Program-made: the position numbers and the translations under genes | Shown here: positions 22,196-30,472 of the stretch, piece by piece | Numbering within the stretch: position 1 is the first letter of the stretch | Layout of the letters: each line of letters starts with the position of its first letter | The notes under the pieces: generated by a model | The model's database searches: none | Seen by the model: the letters and a program-made list of their open reading frames with translations, nothing else | What the model was told of the DNA's origin: nothing | NCBI RefSeq assembly: GCF_007673775.1 | Contig: NZ_VEAF01000002.1 | Span: 220,596 to 284,595 of the forward strand | DNA length: 64,000 nucleotides | Direction: 5' to 3' | Source: Curtobacterium sp. 9128 | GTDB lineage: Bacteria; Actinomycetota; Actinomycetes; Actinomycetales; Microbacteriaceae

Positions 22196-22999
22196 TCAGC
22201 CGATGAACGCCCCCGTGTTGCCGGAGTCGTACGACCCGTCGTCGTAGTAGCCGTCGCCGGCGTGCCCGACGACGGCGACGAGGAGCACGATCCAGGCGAT
22301 CCACACCGCCGTCATGACCCACCCGGCGATGATGCCGGTCAGGGCGAGCCCACGGCCCTGCTCACCGCTGCGCTTGATCCTGCCGAGCGCCAGGTGGCCG
22401 AGGACCGCGCCGGCAGGGCCGAGCAGGATCGCCATGAAGAACAGCGGGACGGCGCCGAGGCCGAACACGATCGACAGGATCGCGAGGAGGTTGGTCTTCG
22501 GGCGCTGCGCGTACGGCTGGTACCCCGAGCCGTACGCCCCGGGCGCTGCGTAGGGGTTCGCGGAGGGCGCGGCGTATGAGTTCTGAGGCGCGCCGTACTG
22601 CGGCTGCTGCCCGTACTGGGTCTGCCCGCCGTACTGCGGCTGCTGGCCGTACTGCTGCTGCTGCCCGTACTGGGCCTGCTGGCCGTACTGCTGCCCGTAC
22701 TGCGCCTGCCCGCCGTACTGCGGCTGCTGGCCGTACTGCGGCTGCCCACCGGGCTGCGACGCCCCGTACGGGTTCGGCTGCTGCCCGCCGGACTGCTGCC
22801 CGCCGGACTGCTGCGCACCGGACTGCTGCGCACCGTACGGATTCGGCTGCCCGTACGGGTTCGGCTGCTGCGGGGTGTCCTGCCCGTACCCGCCCGGCTC
22901 CGCGACGGACCCGGGAGCGGGAGCGGGCGTCGACGCGATCGGCTCGTGCGAGTCCGGCTGCTGCTCGCCCGGCTTCTGCCACTGGTTCTGATCGGACAC
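22196..22999 (-). CDS. DUF4190 membrane protein with Gln/Gly/Tyr-rich N-terminal region
   Basis: A 267-residue protein in two parts. The first 165 residues are low-complexity, built of short Q-Y-G-Q-Q-P-type repeats with many NPYG and SGAQQ units; the matching DNA (about 22566-22880) is itself repetitive. The last 95 residues are a DUF4190 domain with two membrane helices and a short acidic Tyr/Gly end. The disordered part should lie in the cytoplasm. Function unknown. Confidence 0.85.
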   Translation of the reverse strand: MSDQNQWQKPGEQQPDSHEPIASTPAPAPGSVAEPGGYGQDTPQQPNPYGQPNPYGAQQSGAQQSGGQQSGGQQPNPYGASQPGGQPQYGQQPQYGGQAQYGQQYGQQAQYGQQQQYGQQPQYGGQTQYGQQPQYGAPQNSYAAPSANPYAAPGAYGSGYQPYAQRPKTNLLAILSIVFGLGAVPLFFMAILLGPAGAVLGHLALGRIKRSGEQGRGLALTGIIAGWVMTAVWIAWIVLLVAVVGHAGDGYYDDGSYDSGNTGAFIG

Positions 23000-23067
23000 G
23001 GTGCACCCCTCCCGACGACCCGTGCGGCCGTCGGGATCGATCCTCCCACAAGCGCGGGAACCCGGGT

Positions 23068-24123
23068 TCAGACCTGGACGGTCGTCACCGGCAGGGTCGA
23101 GTCCGCGGCGATGCCGAGGTCGCTCGGGGCGTGTCCCTCGGCGACGAGTCGCGCACCGACCGCGGCGATCATCGCCCCGTTGTCGGTGCAGAGGTCGAAC
23201 GGCGGGATCCGGAGTTCCACCCCGGCTGCGGCGCAGTGCTCGGTGGCGACCGCGCGGAGCCGGGCGTTGGCCACGACGCCGCCGCCGAGCAGCAGCCGGT
23301 CGACGCCGGTGTCCCGACAGGCGGCCAGCGCCTTCGTCAGCAGCACGTCCACGACGGCCTCGCGGAACGAGGCGGCGACGTCGGCGACCGGGACCTCGCG
23401 CCCCTCGTCACGGCAGCGCTCGACCCAGCGCGCCACGGAGGTCTTCAGGCCGGAGAACGAGAAGTCGTAGCGGTGCGCTGCCATGTCCTTGGGCAGGGTC
23501 AGGCCGCGCGGGAACCGGATCGCGGTCGGGTCGCCCTCGGCCGCGGCTCGGTCGATCTGCGGTCCGCCCGGGTACGGCAGCCCGAGCAGCCGTGCGACCT
23601 TGTCGAACGCCTCGCCGGCGGCGTCGTCGATCGTCTCGCCGAGGAGCTCGACGTCCCCCACCAGGTCACGGACGAGGAGCAGCGACGTGTGGCCGCCGGA
23701 GACCAGGAGCGCCACGGTCGGCAGCGCGATCGCAGTGCCGTCCGCGCGCAGGACGTCCGCGCCGACGTGGCCGACGAGGTGGTTGACGCCGTAGAGCGGC
23801 TTGCCGGTCGCGACGGCGAGTGCCTTCGCGGCCCCGACGCCGACCATGAGCGCTCCGGCGAGCCCGGGTCCGGCGGTCACGGCGACGGCGTCGAGCTCGT
23901 CGAGGGTCACCCCGGCCTCGTCGAGTGCCCGGGTCAGCGTCGGGGTCATCGCCTCGAGGTGGGCGCGCGCGGCGACCTCGGGGACGACGCCGCCGTAGCG
24001 CGCGTGCTCGTCCATGCTCGACGCGATGACGTTGGCGAGCAGCGTGGTCCCCCGCACGATGCCCACGCCGGTCTCGTCACAGCTGGTCTCGATGCCGAGC
24101 ACCAGCGGTTCAGCTGCGGTCAT
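23068..24123 (-). CDS. tsaD: tRNA N6-adenosine threonylcarbamoyltransferase
   Basis: TsaD transfers threonylcarbamoyl to A37 of ANN-reading tRNAs (t6A), with TsaB and TsaE. The 351 residues begin [17 protein letters not shown], contain the metal-binding [10 protein letters not shown] segment near residue 114 and the ASNAP-fold motif [10 protein letters not shown]. It overlaps rimI by 14 bp in the conserved tsaB-rimI-tsaD order. Confidence 0.96.
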   Translation of the reverse strand: MTAAEPLVLGIETSCDETGVGIVRGTTLLANVIASSMDEHARYGGVVPEVAARAHLEAMTPTLTRALDEAGVTLDELDAVAVTAGPGLAGALMVGVGAAKALAVATGKPLYGVNHLVGHVGADVLRADGTAIALPTVALLVSGGHTSLLLVRDLVGDVELLGETIDDAAGEAFDKVARLLGLPYPGGPQIDRAAAEGDPTAIRFPRGLTLPKDMAAHRYDFSFSGLKTSVARWVERCRDEGREVPVADVAASFREAVVDVLLTKALAACRDTGVDRLLLGGGVVANARLRAVATEHCAAAGVELRIPPFDLCTDNGAMIAAVGARLVAEGHAPSDLGIAADSTLPVTTVQV

Positions 24124-24640
24124 CGACGGCCTCCTGCCCGATCGGTCCTGGTCCCGGTGTCGAGGGCGCGAGCGGCAGGCGCATCACCCACGCGTCGACA
24201 CCGTCCGGCTGGTAGTACCGCGGACGGACCGCGATCTGCTCGAAGCCCGCGGCGGTGTACATCGCCTGGGCGACGGGGTTGTCGGCGCGGACCTCGAGGA
24301 ACACCTCGTCCACCGCGCGGCGGCGGGCCTCGTCGAGCAGCTCGGTGAAGAGCACCCGCCCGATCCCCTGCCCGCGGTGGTCGGCCGCGACCGCGATCGT
24401 CTGTACGTCGGCGACCGGGTTGCCCGGCAGCGAGGAGAGCCCCGCGTACCCGACGACCGTCGGCGCACCGTGCTCGGTGGTCTCCACGACCACGTAGTAC
24501 CCGTGCGGCGAGTACAGCTCGCCGGCCATCTGCGACGCCGACCACGCGTCGGTCGGGAACGAGGCGTGCTCGAGCCACATCACGTCGTCGAGGTCCTGCG
24601 GGACCGCGCGCCGCAGGCGCAGCCCGTCGGGCAGGGTCAC
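24110..24640 (-). CDS. rimI: Ribosomal protein S18 alanine N-acetyltransferase
   Basis: A GNAT-fold acetyltransferase of 176 residues. The acetyl-CoA loop [12 protein letters not shown] lies near residue 88 and the [13 protein letters not shown] motif near 121, both typical of RimI. Its usual substrate is the N-terminus of S18, though actinobacterial RimI may act more widely. It overlaps tsaB by 4 bp and tsaD by 14 bp. Confidence 0.93.
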   Translation of the reverse strand: MTLPDGLRLRRAVPQDLDDVMWLEHASFPTDAWSASQMAGELYSPHGYYVVVETTEHGAPTVVGYAGLSSLPGNPVADVQTIAVAADHRGQGIGRVLFTELLDEARRRAVDEVFLEVRADNPVAQAMYTAAGFEQIAVRPRYYQPDGVDAWVMRLPLAPSTPGPGPIGQEAVDDRS

Positions 24641-25245
24641 CGCGCCACCCGCTTCGGCGCGCCGGGCACGGTGACGTCGGGGTCGCGGAGGTAGAGGGGG
24701 GTGTCGTCGGCGAAGGGCGCGCCGGAGGCGAGCCGGTCCGCGGCGAGCGCGCCGAGCCTCCGGGCCGGGATCGTGGCGGCCGTGACCCGCCGTTCGGCAC
24801 GGGAGGCTCCGAGCACCTCGTCGAGGTCCGCCGGCTTCGCGAGTCCGGGGCCCGCGGTGCGCGCGCCGGTCTCGTCGTACACGGTCCAGTAGACCTCGCG
24901 GCGGCGCGCGTCGGTCAGGACGACGACACCGCCGGTCTCACCGGCGGCGACGGCGTCGTGGCTGACGAGCGGCAGGAACGGCACGCCACGTGCCGCGGCG
25001 AACGTGCGCGCGGCGGCGATGCCGACGCGGAGGCCGGTGAACGGTCCCGGCCCCATGCCGGCGACGACGCCCGTGACCTCGGACGCGGTGATGCCGGCCT
25101 CGTCGAGGACGCCCTGCAGGAAGGGTCCGATGACCTCGGCGTGCCGTCGGGTGTCCTCGGTGGAACGGTCGGCGAGCAACTGCCGCGTCGCCGGGTCGAC
25201 GACGGCGACGCTCGTTCCGGCGGACGTGTCGATGGCGAGGAGCAC
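24637..25245 (-). CDS. tsaB: t6A synthesis protein TsaB
   Basis: A 202-residue ASKHA-fold partner of TsaD that starts LLAIDTSAGTSVAVVD and carries GMGPGPFTGLRVGIAAARTFA near residue 67. First gene of tsaB-rimI-tsaD. The GTG stands 6 nt after a TACGAT box, so this operon seems to have its own leaderless promoter. In many relatives tsaE is directly upstream; here it is 7.6 kb away. Confidence 0.94.
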   Translation of the reverse strand: MLLAIDTSAGTSVAVVDPATRQLLADRSTEDTRRHAEVIGPFLQGVLDEAGITASEVTGVVAGMGPGPFTGLRVGIAAARTFAAARGVPFLPLVSHDAVAAGETGGVVVLTDARRREVYWTVYDETGARTAGPGLAKPADLDEVLGASRAERRVTAATIPARRLGALAADRLASGAPFADDTPLYLRDPDVTVPGAPKRVAR

Positions 25246-25251
25246 CCGTCC

Positions 25252-25257
25252 ATCGTA
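25252..25257 (-). promoter_or_regulatory. -10 box of tsaB (leaderless type)
   Basis: TACGAT on the minus strand ends 6 nt before the tsaB GTG, in the short gap after pnkp. Confidence 0.5.
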
Positions 25258-25286
25258 GGTGTCCTGGTGCGCCGCGGTGCGCGGCC

Positions 25287-27896
25287 TCAGAGCCGCGGGT
25301 CGACCGGCTCCGACTCCATCGCGAGCACGGCGAACACCGGCTGGTGCACGCGCCAGAGCGGCTCACGGGCGACGAAACGCTCGAGGGACTCCAGGCCGAG
25401 GGCGTACTCCCGCAGCGCCATGGAGCGCTTGTGACCGAGCTGCCGGTCCTTGAGCCGCGCCAGGTTCGCGGGCTCGGTGTACTCGGGGCCGTAGATGATG
25501 CGGAGGTACTCGCGGCCGCGGACCTTCACCCCGGGCTGGGCCAGTCCGGCCGGGCCGCGCACGAGCCCCGCCTCGGGCTTGACGACGGCGCCCTCCCCGC
25601 CGGCCGCGGTGAGGTCCTGCCACCACGCGGTCCCGGCGGCGACGGACTCCTCGTCCCGCACGTCGACGAGGAGCGAGCGGGTCGGGTGGACGACGTCCGG
25701 GCTGGCGGCGGCGAGCCGTGCGGCGACGTCCATGTGCCAGGCGTGCGGCTCGGCGGTGAACGTCCGGCCCTCGGCGGCGAGCACCTGGAACGGTGCGAAC
25801 CGGACGTCGGCGATGCTCGCCGCCGGTGTCGCGTAGCGGCGGTACGACGCCACGTAGGCGTCCGCGTCCGCCGCACGACGCTCGGTGCGCTCGAGCAGCG
25901 CCCCGACGTCCACACCGCGGCCGCGAGCGCGGGCGAGGGCGTCGAGGGCGTTGGGGAACGCCCCGGCTGCGGCGGCTCCGACCTCGGCGTACCAGTCGCG
26001 GATCATCGACTCGGCCTTGACCGCCCACGGCAGGACCTCGCCGTCGAGCAGCACCCAGTCGGAGTCGAGCTCGGCCCAGACGCCGGCACGCTCGAGCGCA
26101 CCGTCGAGGGCACCGAGGAACGTCGCGGTGTCGGCGGTGTCGAAGAACGACCGACCCGTGCGCGTGTACAGGACGCCACGCCACCCGGCGGGCGCACCGA
26201 AGCGCTCGGGGTCGCGGGCGAGCAGCACGGTGCCGCGGGAGCCCATGTGCTTCTCCTCCATCCGCACCCGGTCGACGCCTGCCTTCCGGTAGGCGGCGAA
26301 GGCGTCCTCCGGGTGTTCGAGGTGGTCCGGGCGCGACGACGACGACACCGGGCTCATGGTCGGCGGCAGGTACGGCAGCCAGCGGGGGTCGATGGCGAAG
26401 CGGCTCATCACCTCGAGGGCGCCAGCGGCGTTCTCGCTGCGGACGGCGACGCGGCCGTGGTGCCGGGTCTCGACGACCTGTCGGCCGGTCACGTCCGAGA
26501 CCGCGAGCAGCCCGGGGACGCGACGGGGCGTGGCGGTGCCGGCCACGGGCCTCCCGTCCGCCATCGCCGGCGCGGCAGCCGGACCGTCGGACGCGGCAAC
26601 GCGCTCCGCCCGGAGCGGCTCCAGCGGCTTCGCCGGTGCGTAGTGCTCGCGCTCCGCGGGCACCTGGACGACCTCGCGCTCCGGCCAGCGCAGTGCGGAG
26701 AGCTTGCCCCCGAACACGCATCCGGTGTCGAGGCACATGGTGTCGTTGATCCACTCGGTGTCGACGGTCGGCGTGTGGCCGTAGAGCACCGTCGCGGAAC
26801 CCCGGTACGAGTCGGCCCACGGCAGGCGCACCGGCAGCCCGTACTCGTCGCTCTCACCGGTGGTCTCGCCGTAGAGCGCGAACGAGCGCACGCGGCCCGA
26901 CGCCCGCCCCTGGTAGGCCTCGAGCATGCCGGCGTGCGCGACGACGAGTGCGCCGCCGTCCAGGACGAGGTGGCCGACGAGCCCGCGGCAGAACTCGCGC
27001 ACCTCCGCACGGAAGTCGTCGGACTCCGCCGCGAGCTGGGTCAGCGTCTCGGCGAGCCCATGCGACGTCTGCACCTTCCGCCCGTCCAGCGCACGCACGA
27101 GCTTGTCCTCGTGGTTCCCGGGCACGGCGAGTGCGTGGCCCGCGCGCACCATGCCCATCACGAGCCGGAGGACGCCCGGGGTGTCCGGCCCCCGATCCAC
27201 CAGGTCGCCGAGGAAGACCGCCCGACGACCGTCCGGGTGGGTGGCGTCGACCGGTCGTCCGAGGTCGTCACGGACGACGTCCCAGCCGAGCCGACCGAGC
27301 AGGGACTCGAGCTCGGAACGGCAGCCGTGGACGTCGCCGATCACGTCGAACGGCCCGAGCTCGTCGCGACGGTCGTTCAGGAGCGGCTCGCGGACGACCG
27401 TCGCCGCGGCGACCTCGTCCTCGCCCCGGAGGACGTGCACGCGCCGGAAGCCCTCCTTGCCGAGGGCCCGCAGCGAGCGACGGAGCTGCCCGTGCTGCCG
27501 CCGGACGACCGCGGCGCCCACGTCACGGCGCTCGCGGACCGCGTTGCGCGCGATGCAGACGTCCTCGGGCAGGTCGAACACGACGGCGACCGGCAGGACG
27601 TCGTGGTCCCGCGCCGTCCTGACCCAGGCTCGTCGGGCGTCGGGCTGGACGTTCGTGGCGTCGACCACCGTCAGGAGTCCGGCGCGCAGCCGCTTCTCGA
27701 CGACGTACCGCAGCGCGTCGAAGGCCGCCGGCGTCGCGGACTGGTCCTCCTCGTCGTTCGACACCAGCCCACGGAAGAAGTCGCTCGACAGCGTCTCGAA
27801 CGGCGCGAAGTGCTGCGCCGCGAACGTCGACTTGCCGGATCCGCTGACGCCGACGAGGAGCACCAGGGACATGTCGGCGATGCGCAGGACGCTCAT
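25287..27896 (-). CDS. pnkp: Polynucleotide kinase-phosphatase (bacterial Pnkp RNA repair enzyme)
   Basis: An 869-residue three-domain RNA repair enzyme. The N-terminal 5'-kinase has its P-loop GVSGSGKST at 16-24. The central metallophosphoesterase that removes 2',3' ends shows GDVHG (187-191), GDLVDRG (230-236) and GNHED (260-264). The C-terminal ligase-like adenylyltransferase has its nucleotidyl lysine at 549 in EEKHMGSRG. In characterised bacteria this ligase needs Hen1, whose gene overlaps by 4 bp (ATGA). Together they heal and seal RNAs cut by ribotoxins and mark the 3' end against new cutting. Confidence 0.95.
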   Translation of the reverse strand: MSVLRIADMSLVLLVGVSGSGKSTFAAQHFAPFETLSSDFFRGLVSNDEEDQSATPAAFDALRYVVEKRLRAGLLTVVDATNVQPDARRAWVRTARDHDVLPVAVVFDLPEDVCIARNAVRERRDVGAAVVRRQHGQLRRSLRALGKEGFRRVHVLRGEDEVAAATVVREPLLNDRRDELGPFDVIGDVHGCRSELESLLGRLGWDVVRDDLGRPVDATHPDGRRAVFLGDLVDRGPDTPGVLRLVMGMVRAGHALAVPGNHEDKLVRALDGRKVQTSHGLAETLTQLAAESDDFRAEVREFCRGLVGHLVLDGGALVVAHAGMLEAYQGRASGRVRSFALYGETTGESDEYGLPVRLPWADSYRGSATVLYGHTPTVDTEWINDTMCLDTGCVFGGKLSALRWPEREVVQVPAEREHYAPAKPLEPLRAERVAASDGPAAAPAMADGRPVAGTATPRRVPGLLAVSDVTGRQVVETRHHGRVAVRSENAAGALEVMSRFAIDPRWLPYLPPTMSPVSSSSRPDHLEHPEDAFAAYRKAGVDRVRMEEKHMGSRGTVLLARDPERFGAPAGWRGVLYTRTGRSFFDTADTATFLGALDGALERAGVWAELDSDWVLLDGEVLPWAVKAESMIRDWYAEVGAAAAGAFPNALDALARARGRGVDVGALLERTERRAADADAYVASYRRYATPAASIADVRFAPFQVLAAEGRTFTAEPHAWHMDVAARLAAASPDVVHPTRSLLVDVRDEESVAAGTAWWQDLTAAGGEGAVVKPEAGLVRGPAGLAQPGVKVRGREYLRIIYGPEYTEPANLARLKDRQLGHKRSMALREYALGLESLERFVAREPLWRVHQPVFAVLAMESEPVDPRL

Positions 27897-29386
27897 GCGG
27901 AGGCCTCTCGGGTCGGGGCGACGGCGGTCCGGCGGAACAGGGCGAGCTGGGTGGGCGGACCGACCTCGGGGTCGTCGTCCCCCACCGGGCGGAACTCGAC
28001 GGTGTAGCCGTGCCGGTCGCCGACGGCCGTCGCCCATGTGCGGAACTCCGCGCGCGTCCACTCGAAGCGGTGGTCCTGGTGGCGGAAGCGGCCGGCCGGG
28101 AGGTGCTCGAAGCGCACGTTGTGCTCGGCGTTCGGGGTCGTCACGACGGCTGCTCGTGGTCGTGCGGCCTGGAACACCGACGCCTCGAGCGACGGGAGCC
28201 GCTCCGGGTCGACGTGTTCGACGACCTCCATGAGGACCACCGCGTCGAGCCCGGCGATCCGGTCGTCGGAGTAGGTCACCGAGGACTGCAGCAGCTGCAC
28301 CCTGGCGCGCTTGGCGTCGCTGGCCTCGTCGAGGTGCAGGCGCCGCTCGGCGCGTTCGAGTTCGCGGGGGGCGACGTCCGTGCCGATGACCGTCGTGTAC
28401 CGCTCGTCGACGAGCAGGCGCGCGAGCAGTGCCCCTTCGCCGCATCCGACGTCGGCGACCGTGCGGGCGTCGACGTCGCGCAGGGCGGTGAGGACCGCGT
28501 CGGCGCGACGGCGGTACAGCGGCGTGGGGGTCGGCGTGGCGGCAGCTGCGGCCGCGGCGCCGTCCGGGCTTCCGGCCGGGCTTCCGGCCGGGCTTCCGGC
28601 CGGGCTTCCGTCCGGACTGGAGGCTCGGGTCGTCTCCTGCGGCTCGGCTGCGGTGATGCGCGCGGTCGCGTCCTCGATCAACTCGCGCTGGTGCGCGAGC
28701 GACCTGGTGGTGATGAGCTCGCGGAGCGGGTGCTCGTGCAGCCACCCGGCGCCGCGCCGCAGCAGCTTGCCGACCTCGTCGTCGCCGACCCAGTAGTGCT
28801 TCGCGTCGTCGAGCACGGGGAGCAGCACCGTGAGCTGCCGCAGGGCGTCACCGAGGCGGACCGAGCCGCGGAGGCGCAGCCCGACCGTCGCTGCCCCGCC
28901 CCACTCCGGACGCGTCGTGTCGAGCGGCGGCCGGGACTCCTCGACGTCCCACCCCAGCGGCGCGAAGAGCCGTGTGGCGAGGCCGGTCCCCGTGCCGTCG
29001 GGCTCGCTCGGCACCGACGTCAGGGTGATCTCGAGGTCGATCGGCGCCGCGGCGCGCTCCGGTCGGGACTCGCTCCGTCCGGCCATCGCACTGCGGAAGA
29101 CCTGCCCGATCGCGACCGCCAGCATCGAGGTCGACGCGTAGGGACGGTCGTTGACGTAGCGGGACAGGGCCTGCGCGTCGGCACCGTAGCGCTTGCTCCG
29201 TGCGAGCGCGACGGCGTCGACCTCGAGCAGCAGCGCGACGGTGCAGACCTCGCCGTCGTCCTCCGGGTAGAACACGTGCGCGGTGCCGACGGTGAGGTCG
29301 AACTCCTGCGCCCGGCCCGGGTGCTTGTGCAGCAGGAACGACAGGTCGGGTGCGGCGACGCCCCGTGTCGACAGGGTGAGGATCAC
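27893..29386 (-). CDS. hen1: 3'-terminal RNA ribose 2'-O-methyltransferase Hen1
   Basis: The 497 residues comprise the N-terminal Pnkp-activating domain (1-240, starting MILTLSTRG), a Ser/Pro/Gly/Ala linker, and a C-terminal SAM methyltransferase with VADVGCGEGALLARLL and the metal site EVVEH. This matches bacterial Hen1, which methylates the 3'-end ribose before Pnkp seals the break. The linker contains a 12-bp DNA tandem repeat. The GTG start has GAGAGG 8 nt before it; a TAGGCT hexamer at 29463-29468 may be the -10. Confidence 0.95.
   Translation of the reverse strand: MILTLSTRGVAAPDLSFLLHKHPGRAQEFDLTVGTAHVFYPEDDGEVCTVALLLEVDAVALARSKRYGADAQALSRYVNDRPYASTSMLAVAIGQVFRSAMAGRSESRPERAAAPIDLEITLTSVPSEPDGTGTGLATRLFAPLGWDVEESRPPLDTTRPEWGGAATVGLRLRGSVRLGDALRQLTVLLPVLDDAKHYWVGDDEVGKLLRRGAGWLHEHPLRELITTRSLAHQRELIEDATARITAAEPQETTRASSPDGSPAGSPAGSPAGSPDGAAAAAAATPTPTPLYRRRADAVLTALRDVDARTVADVGCGEGALLARLLVDERYTTVIGTDVAPRELERAERRLHLDEASDAKRARVQLLQSSVTYSDDRIAGLDAVVLMEVVEHVDPERLPSLEASVFQAARPRAAVVTTPNAEHNVRFEHLPAGRFRHQDHRFEWTRAEFRTWATAVGDRHGYTVEFRPVGDDDPEVGPPTQLALFRRTAVAPTREASA
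28566..28613. repeat. 12-bp tandem repeat in the hen1 linker
   Basis: Four in-frame copies of GGGCTTCCGGCC (the last with one change) encode a Gly-Ser-Pro-Ala type linker. Copy number changes by slippage would alter linker length by four residues each without breaking the frame. Confidence 0.9.
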
Positions 29387-29643
29387 TGGGGCTGCCTCTC
29401 GGGCTCGGGCGACGCATCCGGCGGGTGTCCGCCGACGGCCCGGCGGAGCGGGCAGGAGGACGAGCCTAGCGCCGGTGTCCGGAGCGGACCAGGCCCTCCG
29501 ACTGGGGGGAGCACCGGGCTGTCGGGCGGCCCGCCTCGTCCGACAGTGGCGGGTGCAGGCCGATCCGCGTCGGGTTCCGTGACCGGGTCGACGTGCTCCG
29601 CGCGGGCCACCGTGGTCCGCCTCGACGCAGGGAGCCAGAGCGC

Positions 29644-30393
29644 ATGCAGCAACGCACGATCCGGTCGGTGGCCTCGGCCGTGTTCCTCAGCGCGGCCCTC
29701 GTCGCGGTGTCCGTCGGCGGCGGGTCCGCCGCGCAGGCCGCGGCGCCGACCGGGAAGACCGCGGCCGCGCAGTCCTTCCGCGAGGACTTCAGCACGCCGG
29801 CGGCGGCGAAGGGGCAGTTCGCGAGGACGTACGCGCGGTCCTGGCAGCCGTACCCGGACGGCATGGGGGACGGCAAGTACTGGTCGGGGACGCAGATCAG
29901 CGCGCACGGCGGCGTGATGGACGTCGCCCTCGACGGCAAGCACGGTGCCGCGGGCACGTTCGGCACCCCGACCGGGGCGTGGTCGCACGTCGGCGGCACG
30001 TTCAGCGTCCGCGCGCGGGCGACCGGCGGCACCGGCAACGGGGCGGCGTTCATGCTGTGGCCGACGTCGAACGTCTGGTCCGACGGCGAGGTCGACTTCC
30101 CGGAGAGCAACTTCGAGGACACCCCGATGGCCCACCAGCACGCCATGGTCCCCGGCAGCGAGTGGAACGCCACGAGTGCGTCGACACGCGTGTCGTGGCG
30201 GGACTGGCACATCTACTCCGTCGAGTGGGTGCCGAGGAAGTCGGTGACCTACCTGGTCGACGGGCGGGTGGTGCAGCGGGTCACGAGGGACGTCCCGTCC
30301 ACGCCGCACCGCTTCATGTTCCAGGTGGGGAACTGGGGCGCCCCCGGACACCTCGAGATCGACTGGGTCAGCACCGCCGACCTCCGTCCCTGA
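29644..30393 (+). CDS. Secreted glycoside hydrolase family 16 protein
   Basis: A 249-residue secreted enzyme. A signal peptide ends near AAQAAA (residues 29-34). The GH16 catalytic motif E-x-D-x-x-E is present as EVDFPE at 149-154 (nucleophile E149, acid/base E154), followed by the WHIYSVEWVP strand that is typical of the family. GH16 enzymes cut beta-1,3/1,4-glucans, agar, carrageenan or related galactans; the target is not clear. The ATG at 29644 has AGGGAG 9 nt upstream. It is divergent from hen1. Confidence 0.88.
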   Translation: MQQRTIRSVASAVFLSAALVAVSVGGGSAAQAAAPTGKTAAAQSFREDFSTPAAAKGQFARTYARSWQPYPDGMGDGKYWSGTQISAHGGVMDVALDGKHGAAGTFGTPTGAWSHVGGTFSVRARATGGTGNGAAFMLWPTSNVWSDGEVDFPESNFEDTPMAHQHAMVPGSEWNATSASTRVSWRDWHIYSVEWVPRKSVTYLVDGRVVQRVTRDVPSTPHRFMFQVGNWGAPGHLEIDWVSTADLRP

Positions 30394-30416
30394 CCGGCGG
30401 GACCCCTGGACGACGC

Positions 30417-30457
30417 CGGGGCTGCCGGACACGCACTGGTCGTGTCCGGCAGCCCCG
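30417..30457. terminator. Bidirectional terminator between the GH16 and lysozyme-like genes
   Basis: A perfect 17-bp stem with a 7-nt loop lies between these two convergent genes. Confidence 0.85.
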
Positions 30458-30472
30458 TCGTGGTGGTGGCGG

